Below, in pieces: positions 1 to 6,803 of a stretch of DNA of 7,022 nucleotides (position 1 is the stretch's first letter; every line of letters begins with the position of its first letter). This stretch comes from UMGS172 sp964634675 (GTDB lineage: Bacteria > Bacillota > Clostridia > Oscillospirales > Acutalibacteraceae): NCBI GenBank assembly GCA_964634675.1, contig CAZWLH010000078.1, positions 1-7,022 on the forward strand, written 5' to 3'. The notes below the pieces were generated by a model. The model had not been told where the DNA came from, did no database searches, and saw only the letters and a list, made by a program, of their open reading frames with translations. The position numbers were made by a program, and so were the translations under genes.

Positions 1-612
1 GTCTACGATTACGTCAGTTGCGGTAATATCCGGATATTCCTGTGCGATTTCGCGGAAAATGTCCAAAAACATACCATCAGAAAGTTTTAAGATATTTGCC
101 TTGTGCACGCAGGTTACTTTTTTGCGACCGTGTGCTCTCGCATATTCAAATGCATCACGGATGATACGGGTGCTTGCCTTTCTGGTAATGATTTTGGTCG
201 CATGTACGGTATCTGCATCAATCTGCTCCTCTACACCGACATATAAATCCTCTGTATTTTCACGGAATGTAATGATATCAATATTTTCAAAACGTGTTTT
301 TAAAGCCGCACTGGATTTTGCAGGACGGATATTCGCATACAGATCGTATTTATTGCGGATTGTTACGTTAATGGAACGAAAGCCTTTTCCCACAGGTGTC
401 GTGATTGGGGACTTCAAGAGTACCTTTGTCTTGTCAAAGGAAGCATAAGCCTCCTCAGATACGAGTGCGCCGTTCTTTTCCATTTCTGCTGCACCTACGT
501 TAAATATTTCGTATTTCAGCGGCGCGCCTGCTACCTTTAAAATCTCCATTACGCAGTCCGTGATTTCAGGACCGATACCGTCTCCCTTAAAAACCGTAAT
601 CAACTTTTCCAT
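1..612 (-). CDS. icd: Isocitrate dehydrogenase, probably NAD-dependent (C-terminus outside window)
   Basis: The visible part is the first 204 codons of an isocitrate/isopropylmalate dehydrogenase family enzyme, which oxidatively decarboxylates isocitrate to 2-oxoglutarate in the cytoplasm. The protein opens with MEKLITVFKGDGIGPEI, the usual first strand and glycine turn of the family. The substrate site is intact: S80, N82, R86 and R96 in the stretch from GFRSINVTIR to YANIRP, then R117 and Y124 in TFRENTEDLY, and K171 in VHKANI. These match the E. coli Icd isocitrate ligands in order and near-identical spacing. TTPVGKGFRS favours isocitrate over isopropylmalate. The NAD/NADP determinants lie in the missing C-terminal part, so NAD use is inferred from resemblance to short bacterial NAD-type enzymes. 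The ATG overlaps the citrate synthase stop by one base, and its ribosome binding site lies inside that gene. Tartrate or homoisocitrate dehydrogenase is a less likely alternative. Confidence 0.93.
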   Translation of the reverse strand, partial: MEKLITVFKGDGIGPEITDCVMEILKVAGAPLKYEIFNVGAAEMEKNGALVSEEAYASFDKTKVLLKSPITTPVGKGFRSINVTIRNKYDLYANIRPAKSSAALKTRFENIDIITFRENTEDLYVGVEEQIDADTVHATKIITRKASTRIIRDAFEYARAHGRKKVTCVHKANILKLSDGMFLDIFREIAQEYPDITATDVIVD

Positions 613-1949
613 TACTTTCTTTCCTCCAAAGGCTTAAATTCTTCTGCAAGTCCCACGTATTTTGTTGCAGGACGCATAATCTTTCCATCATAAAGCTTAT
701 TTTCGATATTGTGTGCCAGCCAGCCCACTGCACGCGCGCACGCAAAAAGCGGTGTATAGATTTCCTTCGGGATATTCAGCATATCGTACGCAAAACCACT
801 GTAATAGTCCACGTTGTTGCTGGTAACCTTTCCGGTTTTCTTGGAAATCATTTCTCTTGCAATCTTTTCGAATAATACACGGAATTCAAACTCTTCCATA
901 CGCCCCTTTTCCTTTGCAAGATCTCTGCAATATTCACGCAGTACCTCTGCACGCGGGTCGGATTTGGTATAAACCGCATGTCCCATGCCATAAACCAGAC
1001 CGGAATTGTCAAAGAAATCCTTGGCAAGGATACGCTCGATGACACCACGGATTTTTTCCTCATCCTTGGTAAAGCCAATCTCACGGATAACTGCTTCCAT
1101 CATTTCAAAGCAGTTGACATTGGCACCGCCGTGTCTCGGTCCTTTCAAAGAGCCGATAGCACCGGAAAGCGTAGAGTAAATGTCCGTACCGGTAGATGCC
1201 ATGGCAACACTGGTAAATGTAGAGTTGTTACCGCCGCCGTGGTCAGCATGTACCATGAGCAGCGTATCCAGCATCTTTGCCTCCTGCGGTGTAAAGTGAG
1301 AATCGGTACGCAGCATGTACAGGATATTTTCTGCAATGGAAAAATCCGGTCTCGGATAGTGAATGATCAGACTTTGCTTCTGATAGTGATGCATTTGGCT
1401 ATGGTAGCCGTAGCAAATAATAAGCGGCAACTTGCCCATGATATTGATACCCTTCAGAATCGTCTGATACGGGTCATTGTCATCCGGCTGCTCGTCATAA
1501 CTATATAAAGAAAGAACGGTAATCTGCAGCAAATTCATCAAGTCTTTGGAAGGCGCACGCAAAAGGTTCATTTCCAAAAATTCCTTCGGCAGTGCATAGC
1601 TGTCACTGATGGTCTCACGGAAATTCTTCAGCTCCATCCTATTAGGAAGATATCCGAACAGCAAAAGAAAGCAGACCTCCTCATACCCAAAATGTCCGTC
1701 GCCCTTGCCTGCAACCAAATCCTTCAGACGGTAGCCTCTGTAATACAGCCTGCCGTCTATATCTGTTTTGACACCATCCACGTACTCATAACCAACTACG
1801 TCACTGATACGTGTCAGACCTACACGGACACCTGTGCCATCCTCATTTCGCAGCCCCTTCTTTACGTCATATTCCTTAAATAATGCACTTGGAATATCCG
1901 TATAATATGTAGACTTTCCAAATGTCTGCGCAATAAAATTACTGTTCAT
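612..1949 (-). CDS. gltA: Citrate synthase, Si-type fold
   Basis: This 445-residue cytoplasmic enzyme condenses oxaloacetate and acetyl-CoA to citrate, the first step toward 2-oxoglutarate and glutamate. The family active site is complete: H237 or H234 in HADHGGGNNSTFT, catalytic H273 in LKGPRHGGANV, H324 in GMGHAVY, R333 in SDPRA, catalytic D381 in NVDYYSGF, and the citrate-binding arginines R406 (ACARAVGW) and R426 (MRPATKYVG). It is longer than the roughly 370-residue Bacillus-type enzymes, with extra N-terminal sequence of about 60 residues before the DGRLYYRGY motif. The GGGNNSTF variant replaces the commoner EQNASTS after the first histidine pair. As far as I recall this is typical of clostridial homologues. 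The start is set by GGAGGAGG 4 bases upstream. It has its own promoter and is followed by overlapping icd. 2-methylcitrate synthase is an alternative, but the icd partner argues for citrate synthase. Confidence 0.96.
   Translation of the reverse strand: MNSNFIAQTFGKSTYYTDIPSALFKEYDVKKGLRNEDGTGVRVGLTRISDVVGYEYVDGVKTDIDGRLYYRGYRLKDLVAGKGDGHFGYEEVCFLLLFGYLPNRMELKNFRETISDSYALPKEFLEMNLLRAPSKDLMNLLQITVLSLYSYDEQPDDNDPYQTILKGINIMGKLPLIICYGYHSQMHHYQKQSLIIHYPRPDFSIAENILYMLRTDSHFTPQEAKMLDTLLMVHADHGGGNNSTFTSVAMASTGTDIYSTLSGAIGSLKGPRHGGANVNCFEMMEAVIREIGFTKDEEKIRGVIERILAKDFFDNSGLVYGMGHAVYTKSDPRAEVLREYCRDLAKEKGRMEEFEFRVLFEKIAREMISKKTGKVTSNNVDYYSGFAYDMLNIPKEIYTPLFACARAVGWLAHNIENKLYDGKIMRPATKYVGLAEEFKPLEERK
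623..627 (-). promoter_or_regulatory. Ribosome binding site of icd, inside the citrate synthase gene
   Basis: A perfect GGAGG lies 10 bases before the icd ATG and is formed by the codons for the last residues of citrate synthase (Leu-Glu-Glu-Arg-Lys). It supports the ATG at 612 as the start. Ribosomes finishing citrate synthase would end on this site, which suggests translational coupling. Confidence 0.8.
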
Positions 1950-1953
1950 GCTG

Positions 1954-1961
1954 CCTCCTCC
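1954..1961 (-). promoter_or_regulatory. Ribosome binding site of citrate synthase
   Basis: GGAGGAGG lies 4 bases before the ATG at 1949, with the first GGAGG 7 bases away. This fixes the citrate synthase start and implies strong initiation. Confidence 0.85.
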
Positions 1962-2003
1962 GTTCCTTTACTCATAACCCTGAATATAATACTTTTTCAA
2001 AAC

Positions 2004-2032
2004 AGTTTAGCACTCTGTCTCGCAAAAGTCAA
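2004..2032 (-). promoter_or_regulatory. Sigma-A type promoter of the citrate synthase-icd operon
   Basis: On the minus strand TTGACT (2027-2032) and TAAACT (2004-2009) are separated by exactly 17 bases. The -35 differs from consensus by one base and the -10 by two. Transcription would start near 1997, giving a leader of about 48 bases before the ATG. The leader is AT-rich (TATTATATTC at about 1984-1993), and I see no riboswitch or attenuator in it. It lies downstream of the symporter terminator, so citrate synthase should be transcribed independently of the sugar operon. Confidence 0.72.
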
Positions 2033-2052
2033 TCCAATCTACAAAGATAACA

Positions 2053-2149
2053 AAAATCTGCGGCTATCAGGCTGCTCCGTCGCTCTGTTTACTCGGAAAA
2101 AGAGTCATTTTGTGAGCAAAAAAATCCGCGGTCGACAGCCGCGGATTTT
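2053..2149. repeat. Possible small element bounded by 13-bp inverted repeats
   Basis: AAAATCTGCGGCT at 2053-2065 and AGCCGCGGATTTT at 2137-2149 are inverted copies with one mismatch in 13, enclosing about 70 bases. The inner terminator arm at 2121-2131 is a third related copy. The layout is that of a miniature repeat or a folding-RNA element, but only one copy is in the window, so its repeat nature is inferred. Confidence 0.35.
2118..2149 (-). terminator. Rho-independent terminator of the GH2-GH3-symporter operon
   Basis: A perfect 11-bp stem (2139-2149 with 2121-2131) has a 7-base loop, a core of CCGCGG, and on the minus strand ends in seven consecutive T (2118-2124). Read on the plus strand it is followed by only four T then C, so it works mainly for minus-strand transcripts. 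It lies about 105 bases after the symporter stop and separates the sugar operon from citrate synthase. Confidence 0.85.
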
Positions 2150-2157
2150 CCCATTCG

Positions 2158-2171
2158 TGACACAAGTGTCA
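2158..2171. repeat. Short inverted repeat TGACAC-AA-GTGTCA
   Basis: Two perfect 6-base arms flank a 2-base centre, just upstream of the terminator in transcript order. The size fits a dimeric regulator site, but no promoter is beside it. It could equally be chance or part of the 3' RNA structure. Confidence 0.3.
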
Positions 2172-2233
2172 TTTTATTTTCATTTCATGTGACCTTATCA
2201 GGAACAAACTGGACGATTTCACTTCCCCCTATG

Positions 2234-2251
2234 TTCCTCACTCATGAGGAA
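2234..2251 (-). repeat. 7-bp hairpin right after the symporter stop codon
   Basis: TTCCTCA (2234-2240) and TGAGGAA (2245-2251) pair perfectly around a 4-base loop, starting 2 bases past the TGA stop at 2254. No T tract follows on the minus strand, so it is not an intrinsic terminator. It might stabilise the 3' end of the mRNA. Confidence 0.35.
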
Positions 2252-2253
2252 GC

Positions 2254-3795
2254 TCATCGCCCGACATCTTCCTCTGTCTGCCACTTTGTCATGGCTTCTT
2301 CGAGGCTCATGCCCTTTGCAATGCCCTCTTTACGTGCATTGTTCACTGCCTGGATTTCCTTCATTCTGCTGCCTGTCAGTGTATATCCCTTCATGGCAAC
2401 CAGTGTCGCAAGCCATGCAAGCATCGGAATCACACAGAATAATACTGCTACTACCCCCTGCATGCCCGCAATATATGGTGTCGTACTGTCCGGAAGTGTT
2501 TTTATGCCGATTACAGCCACAGCAATGCCTACGATGGTAGAGCCGAGGGAGCTTACCAGCTTGTCAACCAGCGAAAACAGTGTTCCCATAATGCCCGGAA
2601 TATATTTGCCGGAACGGTAGGTCTCATAATCTGAGCAGTCCGCTACCATCGGAATCGGCATATCTGCTGTTGCATAGTATGCGCCGTAGCCAACGCCGAA
2701 AAATATAATGAACAGAATGGTATAAATGTTAATGGAGGACAACGGCATCACAGAAAGATTAAACGCCGCATTGCCCTGTCTCCAAACGAGCAGCAATGCA
2801 AGAACACCGACATACATAGCAAGCGCAAGCTTCGTGTATTTTACGAGAGATGCCTTCTGTCCGTGCTTCTGACTCGTTTTAACCGTAAGTAAAAAGAACG
2901 GAACGGAGAAGATATATCCAATGATCATCATCGGCAGATAAAGTCCATCGTAATTTCCCATCATAGAGCCGTACAGCATACACAACACCGTCATGTTGGT
3001 CGCAATGGAAAATGCCAGCTTACATCCGGCACCTGCAATCATCAGGCGCAGTAGCTCCGTGTTATTACGCAGGATCTCCACGTAATCCCTGATTGCTACC
3101 TTTTCCTGCTTGCCGCCAAGACCAAAATACTCCGGGCGATCCTTTTCTGCGATTCCGATGACCGCGAGCAGGGTCAGCACTGCTGAAACAAAGATTGCCA
3201 GCGGCACCATGACATCAAAGAAGGATGGACTGTTGTAACCGCCGAGTCTGTTCTGCAAAATCGGTGCCAAAAACTGTACCAAACCCATACCGATCAAGCT
3301 CGCCACTGTATTAAAAATCGTAAATAACGGTCTTTGCGACGGGTCATTGGTAAGGCACGTCTGTCCGGAACGGGTGCAAGCTGTTTGGAATGTGTAGCCT
3401 ATAACATATAACGCATAGAACAGCACGAAGCATACATACTTTAACCACTGCATATCCGGAGTGATGATACGTGTGCCGAAATACAGCAACAGGGAGGATA
3501 TGAGCATAATCGCATTTCCAAGCAACATGAACGGACGGAACTTGCCGAAGCGCGTTACCGTTCTGTCCATCAGCGCGCCGATGATAGGGTCAGTGACTGC
3601 GTCAAAAAGACGCATCACTGTTACCATCGTCGTTGCAAACATCAGTGCCAGTCCCAAAACACCGTTTGCGTAATAAGCAATGAAATTCAAGGTCAAAATG
3701 TAGTATACGTTTGTTGCACCATTATTCATAGGAAACAAAATAAGCTGATATGGTTTTGCTCTGTTTAATTTTGTCCCATTATTATTTTCACTCAT
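2254..3795 (-). CDS. GPH-family (MelB-like) cation:sugar symporter
   Basis: This 513-residue integral membrane protein of the major facilitator superfamily has about 12 hydrophobic segments (roughly 28-48, 49-64, 88-107, 117-137, 157-181, 195-216, 248-275, 284-305, 318-338, 355-376, 400-430 and 442-467). The glycoside-pentoside-hexuronide signature is clear: DAVTDPIIGALMDRT, then RFGKFRPFMLLG (residues 65-93). D65 and D69 align with the MelB cation-site aspartates D55 and D59. The second-half motif DMPIPMVADCSDYETYRSGK (378-397) and K412 in the helix after it are also typical. It would bring a glycoside or small oligosaccharide in with Na+ or H+. The polar tail after residue 470 is cytoplasmic. 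It follows the GH3 gene by 20 bases with AGAAAGGG as ribosome binding site, so it should import products of the upstream glycosidases. The exact sugar is not readable from sequence. Confidence 0.93.
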   Translation of the reverse strand: MSENNNGTKLNRAKPYQLILFPMNNGATNVYYILTLNFIAYYANGVLGLALMFATTMVTVMRLFDAVTDPIIGALMDRTVTRFGKFRPFMLLGNAIMLISSLLLYFGTRIITPDMQWLKYVCFVLFYALYVIGYTFQTACTRSGQTCLTNDPSQRPLFTIFNTVASLIGMGLVQFLAPILQNRLGGYNSPSFFDVMVPLAIFVSAVLTLLAVIGIAEKDRPEYFGLGGKQEKVAIRDYVEILRNNTELLRLMIAGAGCKLAFSIATNMTVLCMLYGSMMGNYDGLYLPMMIIGYIFSVPFFLLTVKTSQKHGQKASLVKYTKLALAMYVGVLALLLVWRQGNAAFNLSVMPLSSINIYTILFIIFFGVGYGAYYATADMPIPMVADCSDYETYRSGKYIPGIMGTLFSLVDKLVSSLGSTIVGIAVAVIGIKTLPDSTTPYIAGMQGVVAVLFCVIPMLAWLATLVAMKGYTLTGSRMKEIQAVNNARKEGIAKGMSLEEAMTKWQTEEDVGR

Positions 3796-3801
3796 ATTTT
3801 G

Positions 3802-3809
3802 CCCTTTCT
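3802..3809 (-). promoter_or_regulatory. Ribosome binding site of the symporter gene
   Basis: AGAAAGGG ends 6 bases before the ATG at 3795 and fills most of the 20-base gap after the GH3 stop. It is weaker than the GGAGG sites of the neighbouring genes, so the membrane protein may be made at a lower level. Confidence 0.65.
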
Positions 3810-3815
3810 TTTTTA

Positions 3816-6785
3816 TTATTTCTGTGCTTTTTTGGATGCTTTATATTCTTTGTAAATATCTGTCTTTTTAAACTTCTGCTTCTTTACAATCCACATAACC
3901 AGTGACAGTACGAATAAAGCACCAAAGAAAATCTTGCCGCCGTCTACAACGTGCAGCACGATTGGTTTGATCAGCTTAATCGTCGTGTCAGGTCCCATGC
4001 CGTTCATACCGCAGGAATGTGCAATTGCATAGAGGTTGCGGTGGCATGCTTCTCTCATGGCATTTACTACAACAGCGTCCTTCTCGTATTCCGGAAGCTG
4101 TGCTGTTACGTACCAGAGCATTGCATCATAGGTAGAAGTGCCGCCCATGATACCGTCAACACCATTTACCATGGTAGTGATTACGTTGTCAGAAATAGAC
4201 AGACCGTTAGAGCCCCACTCTGTACGAAGGATTCCATTGATAAGACCGCTGTGTGCACCTGACCACATAGTTCCCCAGCGTGTATAAGCCATCATAACTC
4301 CGTTTGCACCAACCTCTTCAAATGCCTTCTGATATGCCTTGAGGTATATTTCTCTTGCAGCCTGCTCATTCAGCCATGCACCAAGTCCTGTTCTGTCCTG
4401 CTCGCAGTCATTTAATGCAAAGTGCTTGATAACAACGCGAACACCCTTTTCTTCAATGCCCTTACATTCTGCTGCGCAGATTTCTCCTGCAAGGAAGCCG
4501 TCCTCAGAGTAGTATTCAAAGTTACGTCCACCGTATGGTGTTCTATGCATATTTGCACCCGGTCCGTACAGAACCGCTACGTTCACAGCAAGACAGTCAT
4601 TACCTACGATATTACCAACTTCGTAAACAAGCTCTTTATTAAAAGTTGCAGCCAATACGTCCTCGGAGGTAAGTGCAGCCGTGCTGACGCCCAAGTGACT
4701 GCCGAATAAAGTTACGGTAAGACCCTGTGGGCCGTTTTCATCTCTAGTACCCGGAGCCTCAATAGACTTCACAGGCATTGTCCAGTGGAAGGAGTCACCG
4801 ATGAGGGAAACCATTTCATCAAAGGTCATCTGGTCAAGCAATAAATCCCACTTCGGATCGTCATAATCCAAACCGATCATGTCCACCAGCTTCAGACCAT
4901 TGTCTGCACCCAATGCAGGCATTTCCATTTTCGGATAATCAGCCGGATCATACTGTAAAAGCTGTAAATCATCAATCAGCTTCTGTGTAAGGGCAAGCTT
5001 AAGCGGCTCGCTGTAATCAGGCATCGTGCCAGTCCAGTCATTACGTGTAAGCCATACTACCTCCTGCTCGATACCCTCGTAAAGGTTCGGGTCAGCAGAA
5101 GAAACCTGATTGGTAATTTCTGTACCATTCAAAGATACTGCATATGTTTCCGCATCAAAATTCTTATTTGTATACTTATAGGTAAGCTCTGCATTACCGT
5201 CTGTGTCCATTTTGCCGTCTGTATTTTCTACCGTATAGCCTTTTGCAGTAAGGAAATTGTTTACGGCATCATGGCTGTTCCTTGCAACAGTCAGGTAATA
5301 ATCACCTGCATCCAGGATGTATGTGCCTGCACCATAGGTATCAAAGGAAGCAAATTCTCTTCTGTCAACCGTAACCGTAACTGTTTCGCTTGCGCCCGGC
5401 GCCAGAACAGCGGTCTTTTCAAAGCCAACCAGCGCTGCTGCTACCTTCTCTACGCCATTTTCCTTGTCATAATCTGTATACGGATTATTCAAATAAACCT
5501 GAACAACCTCTTTACCTGCCACGTCGCCTGTATTCGTAACCTTTACAGACACCTCAAAAGCATCCTCAGACGCATTGTAGCTGGTCTTCATATCGCTGTA
5601 AGCAAAGCTTGTGTAGGACAGACCATAACCGAACGGGAATGCAACATCCTCTGCATACGCATACGCACCTGCATTTCCTGTACCCATTACATAATCCTCA
5701 TAGCGGGTTTCGTAATACTTATATCCCACATAAATGCCTTCCTGATAAATCATATATGTGTCTGCCACATCAGGAATCTGTGTCAAGTCACCCTCATACT
5801 GTACCGGAACAAAATTCTGCATTGCCGGAGAGGAATAATTGTCATAACAGTAAGTATCTACAAGGCTTCCGGATGGATTTACAACGCCTGCAAGAATATC
5901 TGCAACTGCATTGATACCGGTAATACCTACACCGCCTACCCAAAGGGCAGCATCCACGCCGTACTCATTTTCCTTCAGGAAATCTACCTGCAGCGGATTG
6001 GAAGTGTTGAACAGTACGATGATCTTCTCAACCTTTCCAGCATCCTTTAACGCTTTTACGCCTGCCAGCATAGCTTTCTCATTCTCATCCAGTGCAAGAT
6101 AATTGTATTCACGATAGGTAAGGTCCACACCCTCGCCGCCTACGCGGGACAGTGTAACGATTGCAGCATCTCCGTACTCCTCTACAGAAGCAAGTACATC
6201 CTCCGTGTAAGCAGACCAAGGTGCTTCTCCAACCTTTGCGCCGCTGGAAAAGTCGCCACCGTCACGTACATACTGTGCACCTTCTCCGGTCAGATAAAAA
6301 TCCCACAATGTCTGATTTACCTGCAGACCGGATTTTTCCAAGGCACTCTTTAAATTGTCTGCCTTAGAAGAATCTACGTTTGCTGAACCTGTACCGCCGT
6401 AAATAAAAGATACGGAAGAAGTAGAAAACAGGCTGACATTTGCGCCGATTGCCAGCGGAAGTGTCTCATTTTCGTTCATCAAAAGTGCAGCGCCCTCCGC
6501 TTCTACCTGATATACCAGGTCGAGGCCTCTCTGCTCTCTTTCCTCAGTCGTGTAATCCTCAGTAAAATACTGTGCATTTTCATCCTCGTTTACAAGCTCC
6601 CAGAAAGAGCCTCCGACAAATAATGCTACTGTGTTATCAAACATGCCCAAAACAATTGACAGAGCAAGGAAGATAACAAAAAGTGGTGCAGAAATCCAAG
6701 TCAGGGATTTCCATGGTTTAATTGCTTTTATGCGAGCTTTTTTATAATTTTTTCTGAAAGCTCTTTTTTCTTTTTTGTCGCTCAT
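3816..6785 (-). CDS. Inverted-domain family 3 glycoside hydrolase, membrane-tethered at both ends
   Basis: This is a 989-residue GH3 enzyme (beta-glucosidase-like retaining exo-glycosidase) with reversed domain order. Residues 1-29 are very basic and 30-49 form a membrane helix (WISAPLFVIFLALS). About 98-397 is the GH3 alpha/beta sandwich (GAALLMNENETLPL to FPFGYGLSYTSF), with E218 in GGEGVDLT the likely acid/base. About 415-507 is the fibronectin III-like domain (VTNTGDVAGKEVVQVYL). About 508-635 is a linker typical of inverted GH3s. About 645-925 is the TIM-barrel domain, with GRNFEYYSED (753-762), KHF (787-789) and nucleophile D866 in LSISDN. A second helix (952-967) and a lysine-rich tail close the protein. 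Basic residues at both ends put both termini inside and the enzyme outside. Reversed order is known from Ruminococcus albus and Butyrivibrio fibrisolvens beta-glucosidases. I chose ATG 6785, with GGAGG in place, over an in-frame TTG at 6797. The substrate is unknown, since active-site residues differ from classical beta-glucosidases. Confidence 0.92.
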   Translation of the reverse strand: MSDKKEKRAFRKNYKKARIKAIKPWKSLTWISAPLFVIFLALSIVLGMFDNTVALFVGGSFWELVNEDENAQYFTEDYTTEEREQRGLDLVYQVEAEGAALLMNENETLPLAIGANVSLFSTSSVSFIYGGTGSANVDSSKADNLKSALEKSGLQVNQTLWDFYLTGEGAQYVRDGGDFSSGAKVGEAPWSAYTEDVLASVEEYGDAAIVTLSRVGGEGVDLTYREYNYLALDENEKAMLAGVKALKDAGKVEKIIVLFNTSNPLQVDFLKENEYGVDAALWVGGVGITGINAVADILAGVVNPSGSLVDTYCYDNYSSPAMQNFVPVQYEGDLTQIPDVADTYMIYQEGIYVGYKYYETRYEDYVMGTGNAGAYAYAEDVAFPFGYGLSYTSFAYSDMKTSYNASEDAFEVSVKVTNTGDVAGKEVVQVYLNNPYTDYDKENGVEKVAAALVGFEKTAVLAPGASETVTVTVDRREFASFDTYGAGTYILDAGDYYLTVARNSHDAVNNFLTAKGYTVENTDGKMDTDGNAELTYKYTNKNFDAETYAVSLNGTEITNQVSSADPNLYEGIEQEVVWLTRNDWTGTMPDYSEPLKLALTQKLIDDLQLLQYDPADYPKMEMPALGADNGLKLVDMIGLDYDDPKWDLLLDQMTFDEMVSLIGDSFHWTMPVKSIEAPGTRDENGPQGLTVTLFGSHLGVSTAALTSEDVLAATFNKELVYEVGNIVGNDCLAVNVAVLYGPGANMHRTPYGGRNFEYYSEDGFLAGEICAAECKGIEEKGVRVVIKHFALNDCEQDRTGLGAWLNEQAAREIYLKAYQKAFEEVGANGVMMAYTRWGTMWSGAHSGLINGILRTEWGSNGLSISDNVITTMVNGVDGIMGGTSTYDAMLWYVTAQLPEYEKDAVVVNAMREACHRNLYAIAHSCGMNGMGPDTTIKLIKPIVLHVVDGGKIFFGALFVLSLVMWIVKKQKFKKTDIYKEYKASKKAQK

Positions 6786-6790
6786 TTTTT

Positions 6791-6795
6791 CCTCC
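6791..6795 (-). promoter_or_regulatory. Ribosome binding site that decides the GH3 start
   Basis: GGAGG lies 5 bases before the ATG at 6785. An in-frame TTG at 6797 would give four more residues, but it overlaps this site and has no such motif of its own. The ATG is therefore the real start. Confidence 0.85.
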
Positions 6796-6803
6796 AAAAT
6801 CTA

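Larger units (their letters stand above)
1950..2253. other. Intergenic region between symporter and citrate synthase genes
   Basis: This 304-base stretch carries no convincing gene. In transcriptional order (high to low coordinates) it holds a 7-bp hairpin next to the symporter stop (2234-2251), an imperfect palindrome (2158-2171), the terminator of the sugar operon (2118-2149), a stretch ending at 2053 with an inverted copy of the terminator arm, and the citrate synthase promoter and leader. Short reading frames here lack ribosome binding sites. Confidence 0.8.

Noticed and set aside
59..448. 129-codon plus-strand open frame antisense to icd
   Set aside because: The minus frame carries the full isocitrate-binding residue set. 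The plus frame has no recognisable features.
978..1508. 176-codon open frame on the plus strand inside citrate synthase
   Set aside because: It is a shadow of the conserved citrate synthase frame, with no domain or start signal.
2225..2248. Eight-codon minus-strand ORF (ATGAGTGAGGAA...) just after the symporter stop
   Set aside because: It is very short, its start lies inside a hairpin, and it has no separate ribosome binding site at the right distance. There is no evidence of translation.
2234..2251. Hairpin after the symporter read as the operon terminator
   Set aside because: No T tract follows on the minus strand. The strong terminator at 2118-2149 fits better.
2189..2620. 143-codon plus-strand open frame across the symporter 3' end
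   Set aside because: Its hydrophobic look comes from the complement of a membrane-protein gene. It has no ribosome binding site and is antisense to confirmed GPH motifs.
5271..6050. 259-codon open frame on the plus strand inside the GH3 gene
   Set aside because: It is antisense to a conserved, motif-rich gene, has cysteine- and isoleucine-rich content with no recognisable domain, and has no ribosome binding site.
6786..6797. Four-codon longer GH3 start at a TTG codon
   Set aside because: It overlaps the GGAGG that serves the ATG at 6785 and has no ribosome binding site of its own.
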